From: Capsulimonas sp.
GTDB taxonomy: Bacteria > Armatimonadota > Armatimonadia > Armatimonadales > Capsulimonadaceae
DNA length: 5,109 nucleotides
NCBI GenBank assembly: GCA_025963815.1
Contig: JAOQAA010000661.1
Span: 1 to 5,109, forward strand
Direction: 5' to 3'
Below, in pieces: positions 1 to 5,109 of this stretch (within the stretch, counting starts at the first letter, position 1; each line of letters starts with the position of its first letter). The notes beneath the pieces were generated by a model. That model was not told the origin of the DNA, made no database searches, and was given only the letters and a program-made list of their open reading frames with translations. Made by a program: the position numbers and the translations under genes.

Positions 1-852
1 CGGAGCCCATTTTTTGTGCAGGTCTGCAAGATCCTGCGTGGCGCCGGGCGAGTAGTTGTCGCAGTTTAAGCCGCCTGACAACCACATGCCATTACACGAA
101 CCGCCGTTGTTGTCCGTGAAGACTCCCCAGGCGTTGACCTGCCCGTTGGCGCCCGCCGTTTGCTCTGGGCGAACGGCCTTCGCATGCCCATCACAATACA
201 CGACGTTCATTGTGCCCGTGTTGTGGCAGAACCCCTCTTTCGCGAAACTACTCGCATCGTGCCCATCCCAATAGGACCAGCCGAGCGACGTATAGCCGGC
301 GCCGTTGCCTGCAGGCGGCGGGGCGCTGCCGTTGGCGTAGGCGATGGATTCGCCGATCATGATCTTGTTGGCGGGCTTGTCAATAAAGCCGCTGTTGTGA
401 GGAGCGCCGTAGTAGGTTTTGTCGAACAGCTGCATGTTGAGCGCATAGGAGGTGAAGGCGTCATTCGTCGTTGCATAGTTCATCGAGTACTTGTTGAACG
501 GGTTGCTCGGGCAGGCCCAAACGTTTTTGGACTTGATATAAGGGAGCGTAAGCAGCATGGTGTTCGTCCAGACGCCGCTATTCAAGGTAATGCCCGAGAA
601 ATAGGTCGATGCGGGGAAGTACTCATCATAGTCCTGAGAGTACATGAGAAACCCCAAAGCAATTTGCTTTTCGTTGGAAAGGCAGCTGATCGCCCGCGCC
701 TTCTCGCGCGCCTTGGCGAAGACAGGGAAGAGGATCGCAGCCAGAATCGCAATTATTGCGATAACTACAAGAAGTTCAATGAGTGTAAAACCCGAGCGGG
801 ACTTTGTGTTGCTGATTGCCTTCGTGAGACTGAATTTCGAGAAAGTATTCAT
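1..852 (-). CDS. DUF1559-type prepilin-like protein (pseudopilin), 3' end cut by window edge
   Basis: Reading from the ATG at 852-850, the frame stays open for 284 codons to the window edge, so the gene is partial at its 3' end. Residues 1-20 form a basic leader. Residues 21-26 (G-F-T-L-I-E) are the type IV prepilin peptidase site, with predicted cleavage after Gly21, methylated Phe22 and the conserved Glu26 (Glu5 of the mature protein). A hydrophobic helix follows at about residues 24-44, then a Lys/Arg-rich stretch and SCLSNEKQI, as in the DUF1559 (SBP_bac_10-like) pseudopilins abundant in Armatimonadota, Planctomycetota and Verrucomicrobiota. A C-terminal signature resembling H-X9-DG is present as His210...Asp221-Gly222-His223, one residue longer than usual. 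Six cysteines lie at 57, 114, 209, 220, 253 and 264. The family is thought to be exported through a type II secretion/type IV pilus-like system; its precise role is unknown. The start was chosen because GAGGA lies 5 nt upstream of it. An in-frame ATG at 864 has a poorer ribosome site. The gene has its own promoter. Family assignment is sure; function is not. Confidence 0.93.
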   Translation of the reverse strand, partial: MNTFSKFSLTKAISNTKSRSGFTLIELLVVIAIIAILAAILFPVFAKAREKARAISCLSNEKQIALGFLMYSQDYDEYFPASTYFSGITLNSGVWTNTMLLTLPYIKSKNVWACPSNPFNKYSMNYATTNDAFTSYALNMQLFDKTYYGAPHNSGFIDKPANKIMIGESIAYANGSAPPPAGNGAGYTSLGWSYWDGHDASSFAKEGFCHNTGTMNVVYCDGHAKAVRPEQTAGANGQVNAWGVFTDNNGGSCNGMWLSGGLNCDNYSPGATQDLADLHKKWAP

Positions 853-857
853 AGGAT

Positions 858-862
858 TCCTC
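858..862 (-). promoter_or_regulatory. Shine-Dalgarno (GAGGA) fixing the prepilin start
   Basis: GAGGA on the minus strand lies 5 nt before the ATG at 852-850. This favours 852 over the in-frame ATG at 864, which overlaps the Shine-Dalgarno itself. The stop codon (863-861) of a possible small upstream ORF also overlaps this site. Confidence 0.75.
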
Positions 863-920
863 ATATCGTAGATTTCCACGGTGCATTAGTGCTGATGTGA
901 TACAGCAATAGTGGCGACAT
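861..920 (-). other. Possible 19-codon upstream ORF in the prepilin leader (speculative)
   Basis: On the minus strand an ATG at 920-918 opens 19 codons (peptide MSPLLLYHISTNAPWKSTI) ending in TGA at 863-861. Its ATG sits at the expected transcription start of the promoter at 926-954, so if transcription begins at A920 the ORF would be leaderless. Its stop overlaps the GAGGA ribosome site of the prepilin gene, an arrangement that could couple the two by termination-reinitiation. There is no Shine-Dalgarno within the transcript for it and no recognisable homology. It may be chance, because a 19-codon ORF is not rare. If it is not translated, this stretch is simply the roughly 66-nt 5' untranslated leader. 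Confidence 0.15.
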
Positions 921-1033
921 GACCAATTATACTATAGTGTTATTATCTTGTCAATATATTATTTTCCTCGGGTATAGATCAAGAAACCGCTTGTTTCATT
1001 AGGATATTTTCCTGATATTCATAGGACTAATAG
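865..1033. other. AT-rich intergenic region between glycosidase terminator and prepilin gene
   Basis: This non-coding stretch is much richer in A/T than the flanking genes. It holds the prepilin promoter and leader. Upstream of the promoter are two weak candidate regulatory elements. The first is the inverted repeat GAAAC-n5-GTTTC at 983-997, about 29 bp upstream of the -35, which loosely resembles LacI/CcpA-type half sites. The second is the hexamer GATATT repeated at 1003-1008 and 1014-1019, 11 bp apart and so on the same helix face. Neither is strong enough to call as an operator. No small RNA, riboswitch or insertion sequence was recognised. Confidence 0.5.
926..954 (-). promoter_or_regulatory. 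Consensus sigma-70 promoter of the prepilin gene
   Basis: On the minus strand, TTGACA (954-949) and TATAAT (931-926) are separated by exactly 17 nt, so both hexamers and the spacer match the housekeeping-sigma consensus perfectly. Upstream, positions 955-966 are A/T-only or nearly so (AAAATAATATA type), like an UP element. The predicted start is about 920-918, leaving a leader of about 66 nt before the prepilin ATG. The site lies about 80 nt beyond the terminator of the preceding operon, so the prepilin gene should be transcribed independently and strongly. The spacer contains the 8-bp palindrome ACTATAGT (931-938, sharing one base with the -10). Confidence 0.9.
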
Positions 1034-1070
1034 AAAAACCGCACTATTACCTTATGGTAATAGCGCGGTT
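1034..1070 (-). terminator. Rho-independent terminator of the glycosidase operon
   Basis: Arms 1056-1070 and 1037-1051 pair over 15 positions around a 4-nt loop (1052-1055). In the minus-strand transcript the hairpin is followed by a U run (TTTTT, 1038-1034, the first bases shared with the stem foot). One position is G-U in the minus-strand RNA but an A-C mismatch in the plus-strand RNA, so the hairpin is more stable in the minus orientation. The first arm begins 9 nt after the stop codon of the GH95-like gene. It should end that operon and insulate the prepilin promoter downstream. Confidence 0.93.
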
Positions 1071-1079
1071 AGTGGAGGT

Positions 1080-3806
1080 TTAGAGGTTTTCTACTTGAAT
1101 GTAATCGATATTCACACCGGAGCCGCCGTCGTCATATTGCAGCTTGATGTCGGCGCCCTGCGGGATCGAGACTTTGACCGTCAGAGTCTCATACGTCTCC
1201 GTCCAGCTGTGTGTGGAGGGGAATGTGAGTTCTTGACTGCGCACTCCGTTGATAGAGAGCGTGAGCTTGCCGGGGTCATTCTGCGTGCAGTATTGGATGG
1301 CGAGCTGTCCGCCCGCGCGCACATGATGGAAGGTGACGGCGGAGCCGAGCGCCATGTTCGTCACTTCGCGGCCATGCGACGCCCCGTGATCCGAGGACGC
1401 GAAGCACGCCGTCAGATCGGCCTCCTCGCCTTCGTACTTACCCGTATCCGGGCGTGCGCCGGCGTAGGACCCCAGCGTGGAAGCGTTCGTGTCCAATCCC
1501 TTGGCGTCGTTGTTCGCAGTTCCCGCCAGCCGCAGATGTTTGTATTCGCCGAGCAGCCTCCCCACCCGTTCGATAACATAGACTGCATTCGTCGCCGTGT
1601 TGAAGTGAATCTCAGGCTCAGACGATTTCAGAACGATGTCTCCAGATGCTTTGCGAACAATGACCGGCTGCGAGCCCCAGGGGTTCACGACCGTCGCGAG
1701 ATTTCCGTACAGGCTCTTGATCCCGATGTATTTGACGTCGCCCGCCGTGCGCTCCGAACTGACGAGAAACCCGCCTTTGGCGAGCAGTGTGAAGCTCCCG
1801 ATGAAGGACTTGTCGTTCGGCGACGCGGGAAACACTCGGATCTTGTCGTTGTAGCTTTGCAGCAGCGATTCGTTCATCGCCAGGATATGCACGCCCATAT
1901 ATTCGAACTCGCCGTTGGTGTTGTCCGTGCGGCCATTGGGATAGGTCTGGTACATCTCCAGCATGACCTTCATCCCCTGATACGCCGCATCGCCGAGGCC
2001 AAGGCGCGCCGCTTGGATCGCATCGGGCGACCAGACATTGCTGTAGGCGTTGGGGCGAGTATTGAAGTTAATCAGCGCCTTCGAGAAATCGGGCGCGCCA
2101 ATTCCCGTCACGCTGTAAGGCCAGAGCAGTTCGCTGGTGATGTTTTCACCGTTGGTCATCTTGATCGCCGGCGGGTCGTGCGGCAGGTAGCTCTGTCCGT
2201 CCTCCGCGACGGGGTATGGCGCGAGGTTCGCCAGGACATCCGACCAGCGGGCGCGCAGATCGGTGTCCACGCCCAGCTTCTCACTCGCCGCGATGGTGAT
2301 CGGGAAGAGGCTGCGCACGGCAGCAAGATCCGTGATCGCGTCTTTGACGCGCCAATACGTCTCATGCGCATTCGACATCAGCATCTCGTACTTGCCGGTA
2401 TCAGCGTTTTTGGTGAACTTGCTTGTGTAGAACTTCGCAACTTCCCGCATGAACGGATAGGCTTTGTCCCGCAGATACGCGGCGTCATTCGTGTATCGAT
2501 ACCGGTCGTACATATTCTCCGCCGCTTCCGTGCCGGTGGAGTAGATGTTCTTGGTGAAGTCGCTGTCATCGGTGTGGCGCGCATTGCCGTCCCACCCCAT
2601 CGTCTCCGGTACCCAGATCCCGTCAATGCCATACTTGGTTTGGGTGTACGCCTTCAGCGCATCGAAGTTGCGGCTGTAGAGATTGTTGTAGCCATCCAGC
2701 ACTTCGGGACGATTCGCGGCCAGGAACCCATTGTAGACATCGCGCTGGTTCCAGAACCAATAGGCGACGCTCCATTTATTGCTGTGCTGATCCTCAACAG
2801 CGCTGTAGGCGCCGTTGATAAAATGGAACGGGTAATTGGCGTAACCGCCGGCGGCGATGAGATACGTGTAGAGATAATACGCATTCTCCAGGTAATCGGC
2901 GTCGCCGGACATCCCAGAATATTGAACAAACGACTTCGCCCAGAACGCATGCCACCAATTTTCATAGCTCGCCATCGTGGCCGCGTAACCCTTGGTTTTG
3001 ACAGCGCCGAGCAAGCGCTTCGCCTGTGGAACGGAGCTGTGTTCAGGAGCATTAAGACGGCTGGCGCAGGCGATCCAGATCGTATAGCTCGATGACGGCG
3101 TGATGACCAGTCGGACTTTGTTCGGACCGATCGTCTGCGTCGTAAACTTCGCGCCTTCGACGGTCGCCGCGAGCGTGTAGCCGAAATTATTCGTATCGGA
3201 TTGCCCCCGGCTGAGACCGATGCCCGAGGCGTCGGCGTAGGTGGTCACGGTGCGCCAAGTGTCGATATTGGGAACGTCGCCGCCGCCCAGCTTCGCCACG
3301 TCCCAAAGGCTCAGATCCAGATTGATACTCGTGACGCCCGCGCGCTTATCGTCCACATGGATTCCCATCACCTCAGAGTTTGGCGCCCCCATGATAGTGA
3401 CCTTGCGATCCGCTCTATACGTCGTGACGAGAGCGCCGTCGTAAAGCGACAGTCGCTGCTGGAACTTCCCGCCGCCCGCATCCATGCCCGGCGTAGTGGA
3501 AAGGTTGATCAGCCCGGCGGAGAACGCCGTTTCTTCCGAGGCGTCCACACCCGTCACCTGCATCGTCAGGCCATTGGTATTCCAGACCATCGCGCCCACA
3601 CGCCCGTTGCCGACCGTGGCGCCGTAGAGCGGGTTTGTGATCGGCTTATTGAAGACGATGTCATGTTTGGAGAGATAATGCGCGTAATCGACATCCATCA
3701 CGCCGGTTTTCGAATTGAACGACTGCGTTGTCGGATCGGCGGTGGACGCGAGGGGCGCCAGCGTAAGAAGAGAAACAATCGTCATTGCCAGATATTTTGT
3801 GTTCAT
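1080..3806 (-). CDS. Secreted GH95-like glycoside hydrolase with C-terminal CBM6/35-like module
   Basis: This 908-residue protein has a Sec signal peptide (residues 1-23, basic MNTKY, hydrophobic core, likely cut after LASTA). Residues about 45-290 form an N-terminal beta-sandwich with the VGNGRVGAMVW motif typical of GH95 and related DUF5703 proteins. Residues about 300-660 look like the (alpha/alpha)6 barrel: a WNQRDVYNG segment (352-360), a GTEAAENMYDRY helix (425-436), MSNAHETYW with candidate acid Glu482, and the NGEF...NESLLQS segment (631-651). Residues about 655-770 (IRVFPASP, then KGGFLVSS) match the C-terminal beta-domain of GH95 enzymes. Residues about 790-908, ending VNIDYIQVE, form a CBM6/CBM35-like beta-sandwich, with Trp868 a possible ligand contact. 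GH95 enzymes are alpha-L-fucosidases or alpha-L-galactosidases acting by inversion; the substrate here is inferred only. By eye the GH95 Asp of the ID-G-N-F motif is replaced by Asn631, so the activity may differ. The start is supported by AAGGA 6 nt upstream. The gene lies 31 nt after the alpha/beta-hydrolase, with a terminator behind it. Family membership is likely; specificity is unknown. Confidence 0.85.
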   Translation of the reverse strand: MNTKYLAMTIVSLLTLAPLASTADPTTQSFNSKTGVMDVDYAHYLSKHDIVFNKPITNPLYGATVGNGRVGAMVWNTNGLTMQVTGVDASEETAFSAGLINLSTTPGMDAGGGKFQQRLSLYDGALVTTYRADRKVTIMGAPNSEVMGIHVDDKRAGVTSINLDLSLWDVAKLGGGDVPNIDTWRTVTTYADASGIGLSRGQSDTNNFGYTLAATVEGAKFTTQTIGPNKVRLVITPSSSYTIWIACASRLNAPEHSSVPQAKRLLGAVKTKGYAATMASYENWWHAFWAKSFVQYSGMSGDADYLENAYYLYTYLIAAGGYANYPFHFINGAYSAVEDQHSNKWSVAYWFWNQRDVYNGFLAANRPEVLDGYNNLYSRNFDALKAYTQTKYGIDGIWVPETMGWDGNARHTDDSDFTKNIYSTGTEAAENMYDRYRYTNDAAYLRDKAYPFMREVAKFYTSKFTKNADTGKYEMLMSNAHETYWRVKDAITDLAAVRSLFPITIAASEKLGVDTDLRARWSDVLANLAPYPVAEDGQSYLPHDPPAIKMTNGENITSELLWPYSVTGIGAPDFSKALINFNTRPNAYSNVWSPDAIQAARLGLGDAAYQGMKVMLEMYQTYPNGRTDNTNGEFEYMGVHILAMNESLLQSYNDKIRVFPASPNDKSFIGSFTLLAKGGFLVSSERTAGDVKYIGIKSLYGNLATVVNPWGSQPVIVRKASGDIVLKSSEPEIHFNTATNAVYVIERVGRLLGEYKHLRLAGTANNDAKGLDTNASTLGSYAGARPDTGKYEGEEADLTACFASSDHGASHGREVTNMALGSAVTFHHVRAGGQLAIQYCTQNDPGKLTLSINGVRSQELTFPSTHSWTETYETLTVKVSIPQGADIKLQYDDGGSGVNIDYIQVENL

Positions 3807-3812
3807 GAGATA

Positions 3813-3817
3813 TCCTT
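3813..3817 (-). promoter_or_regulatory. Shine-Dalgarno (AAGGA) of the GH95-like gene
   Basis: AAGGA on the minus strand sits 6 nt before the ATG at 3806-3804 within the 31-nt gap between the two operon genes. The gap has no room for a recognisable promoter, which supports co-transcription from upstream. Confidence 0.7.
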
Positions 3818-3837
3818 GAGAAACGTTAACGGCAGCC

Positions 3838-5109
3838 TCACCATTTTCCCTTCGGAAGCGAAATCACCTCGCCCGCCTTCGGCGCGCGCGGCAGGGCGTC
3901 GGCGGCGGCTTGGCCGCCGGCGCAGCGAGAGACGATGAAGTCCGCGACGAGCGTGGGATCGGTCAGGCCGTGTGGATGGTGCATACAGCCTTCTTTCAGG
4001 ATCAGTGTGAACTGACCGCCCAGCGCTGGGTAGCGCTCCTGAATGATATTGTTGTTTTTGGCGAGGATCGCCGCTTCGTCTTGATCGCCGCAAACATGGA
4101 GGATGGGGATGTGCGCGGCGGCGAGGGTCGCCAGACTGTCGATGGGATTGCCCTTCAGCGTCTTCATCTCGTCATCCGTCGCTTGATAGGCGCCCAGAAT
4201 ACTCTTCCAGAAGTCATTGGCGCCTCGGGCGGCGTTGATATCGCAAAGCGGAGCGTCGCCGTAGATGCAGCCAACTTTGTCGGGATTGAAGTATGCCCAG
4301 CGGTAGGCGCAGAAGCCGCCCCGGCTCAGGCCCTCCAGCGCCGGGCGCTTGGCGAAGCCATACTGGTTGGTGAGCAAGTTGTAGAGAGCGTCGAACTGTG
4401 TGAGCGCCTTGGCGTTGGCATACGTATCGCCGGTGTCGATATATGCGACATGGAAGCCGCGCTCCAGCATCGCGATATCGGCGTTCGGGAATGCGTCCCA
4501 GAACATCGTCCGCCAGATCCAGGGGCGGCCCGGCAGTTCATGCTTGGGCTCGACAACGCGCGCCTCGCGCCCGTCCAGGGTGAACTCATGGCATTGGTAG
4601 CCGTGGAAGTCCGACAGTTTCGTTTCGTTTTCGAATGTCATCGCTTTCTCCTCAGTGATTTTGGCGGAGCCGGAGCCGGCGAGGGCGTTGTAGACGAGGC
4701 GGCGAGCGGCGATGGGATCGATACCGTCGGCGTTATCCGACGCAAACGCCTGCGCCAAGCCGGGCAGACAGAAGAGAACAACTTGGCCCTTGCCGCAGGG
4801 AACCACGGCGGCGCCCAGACCGATATCGGGGCTATGATGCATTCCATAGCCAATCACGGCGTCCATTCCGGGTGCAGTGATCTTCATGCCGTTGCCGTTG
4901 GTGATTTGATAGGGCCAGCCTAAGACGCAATTGGAGGGCAGCCCGTTTAAGAGCCAGTGCGACTTCCCGAAGTACCAGAGGCCAAGCCAGGAGGGGCCGG
5001 ACGATCCCACCATGCCGGAATAAGTCAGCACATGCGCGCTGCCCAGCATCTCGGCGGCCGATTGCGCGTCGGCTCCTTCGGCATCGTTGGACAGGACGAT
5101 CAGACGCGC
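3838..5109 (-). CDS. Glycoside hydrolase C-terminal region fused in frame to an alpha/beta-hydrolase (5' end outside window)
   Basis: The frame is open from the window edge (first codon at 5109) to TGA at 3840-3838, with 423 residues visible; the true start lies outside. Visible residues 1 to about 150 resemble the GATase-like/beta-galactosidase-accessory domain ending many GH2- or GH42-like enzymes: ARLIVLSND strand, SGMVG, SWLGLWYFGKSH, GLPSNCVLGWPYQI, then PCGKGQVVLF and an ARRLVYNAL helix. After a short linker (AGSGSAKITEEKA), Met157 (ATG at 4641) begins a complete alpha/beta-hydrolase of 267 residues. In its own numbering the triad is probably Ser106 (GLSRGG), Asp188 (CGDQDE) and His221 (CMHHPH). 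It resembles putative sugar-ester hydrolases or prolyl-oligopeptidase-like proteins found beside glycosidases in Planctomycetota, Verrucomicrobiota and Armatimonadota. No signal peptide precedes Met157, so export would depend on the unseen N-terminus. The gene is probably co-transcribed with the GH95-like gene 31 nt downstream. Two separate genes joined by a lost stop or a sequencing indel is the alternative. The hydrolase fold is sure; substrate and upstream family are tentative. Confidence 0.82.
   Translation of the reverse strand, partial: ARLIVLSNDAEGADAQSAAEMLGSAHVLTYSGMVGSSGPSWLGLWYFGKSHWLLNGLPSNCVLGWPYQITNGNGMKITAPGMDAVIGYGMHHSPDIGLGAAVVPCGKGQVVLFCLPGLAQAFASDNADGIDPIAARRLVYNALAGSGSAKITEEKAMTFENETKLSDFHGYQCHEFTLDGREARVVEPKHELPGRPWIWRTMFWDAFPNADIAMLERGFHVAYIDTGDTYANAKALTQFDALYNLLTNQYGFAKRPALEGLSRGGFCAYRWAYFNPDKVGCIYGDAPLCDINAARGANDFWKSILGAYQATDDEMKTLKGNPIDSLATLAAAHIPILHVCGDQDEAAILAKNNNIIQERYPALGGQFTLILKEGCMHHPHGLTDPTLVADFIVSRCAGGQAAADALPRAPKAGEVISLPKGKW
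4639..4653 (-). promoter_or_regulatory. Internal ribosome-binding site and start for the alpha/beta-hydrolase module
   Basis: On the minus strand GAGGAG (4653-4648) lies 6 nt before ATG (4641-4639), exactly where the alpha/beta-hydrolase homology begins. It is one of the best Shine-Dalgarno/start pairs in the window, though it lies inside an open frame. Both other frames stop here: TGA at 4654-4652, and TGA at 4640-4638 forming an ATGA overlap with the start. That is the usual geometry of two translationally coupled genes. The hydrolase may therefore be made alone (3838-4641, 267 residues) as well as, or instead of, as a fusion. Confidence 0.7.

Noticed and set aside
862..864. In-frame ATG at 864 as the prepilin start
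   Set aside because: It overlaps the GAGGA that serves the ATG at 852, and its own upstream sequence has only a distant GTGGA-like match.
160..900. 246-codon open frame on the plus strand
   Set aside because: Antisense to the prepilin gene, which has an unmistakable prepilin peptidase site, promoter and ribosome site on the minus strand.
1034..1070. Long inverted repeat as a mobile-element end or attachment site
   Set aside because: Position just after a stop codon, a 4-nt loop and the U tract fit an intrinsic terminator, and no transposase or target duplication is present.
1095..3095. 666-codon open frame on the plus strand
   Set aside because: It is entirely antisense to the GH95-like gene, has the Arg/Val/Ile-rich composition of a codon-bias shadow, and no domain or ribosome site is recognisable. 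The minus-strand protein has a signal peptide, barrel motifs and a CBM.
4638..4853. 71-codon minus-strand frame ending at the ATGA of the hydrolase start
   Set aside because: Its Ala/Pro/Arg/Ser-rich translation shows no domain, while the frame continuous with the hydrolase carries the glycosidase-type motifs over the same stretch. The TGA was kept only as evidence for a possible ancestral gene boundary.
3910..4923. 337-codon open frame on the plus strand
   Set aside because: Antisense to the alpha/beta-hydrolase, whose catalytic motifs are clear on the other strand. No recognisable protein features.
5047..5049. ATG at 5049 as the start of the right-hand gene
   Set aside because: The same frame is open for 20 more codons to the window edge and they read as a plausible beta-strand (ARLIVLSND), so the gene begins outside the window. 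No convincing ribosome site precedes this ATG.

Overview
The window holds three genes, all on the minus strand, and reads as a piece of a polysaccharide-degrading locus followed by a separately promoted pseudopilin gene. The likely source is an Armatimonadota bacterium (Capsulimonas/Fimbriimonas-like), with Planctomycetota, Verrucomicrobiota or Lentisphaerota as alternatives. This rests on the DUF1559-type prepilin, whose segment after the hydrophobic helix (LFPVFAKAREKAR, then SCLSNEKQI and the YSQDYDEYFP type) is typical of the large pseudopilin families of these phyla. It also rests on the GC-rich coding sequence and on the large exported glycosidase carrying its own carbohydrate-binding module. 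The phylum call is made by eye, without a database search.

Layout in the direction of transcription (right to left). (1) 5109-3838: a reading frame entering from outside the window. It encodes the C-terminal part of a glycoside hydrolase (GATase-like/beta-galactosidase-accessory type), continuous without a stop with a complete alpha/beta-hydrolase of about 267 residues. A strong Shine-Dalgarno and ATG sit exactly at the domain boundary (4653-4639), so this is either a true fusion or two genes whose separating stop has been lost. (2) After a 31-nt gap, 3806-1080: a secreted 908-residue GH95-like (alpha/alpha)6-barrel glycosidase with a C-terminal CBM6/CBM35-like module. (3) 1070-1034: a strong intrinsic terminator ending this unit. 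(4) 1030-853: an AT-rich intergenic region with a perfect-consensus sigma-70 promoter (TTGACA-N17-TATAAT) and an optional small upstream ORF. (5) 852-1: a prepilin-type DUF1559 protein running off the left edge.

Working model (inference): genes 1 and 2 form one operon whose promoter lies outside the window. The products would cooperate on an ester-decorated, possibly fucose- or galactose-containing glycan: glycosidases cleave the sugars and the alpha/beta-hydrolase removes acyl groups or acts on released esters. The prepilin gene is an independent transcription unit. No RNA genes, insertion sequences, CRISPR arrays or attachment sites were seen. Every long plus-strand ORF is an antisense shadow of the minus-strand genes.
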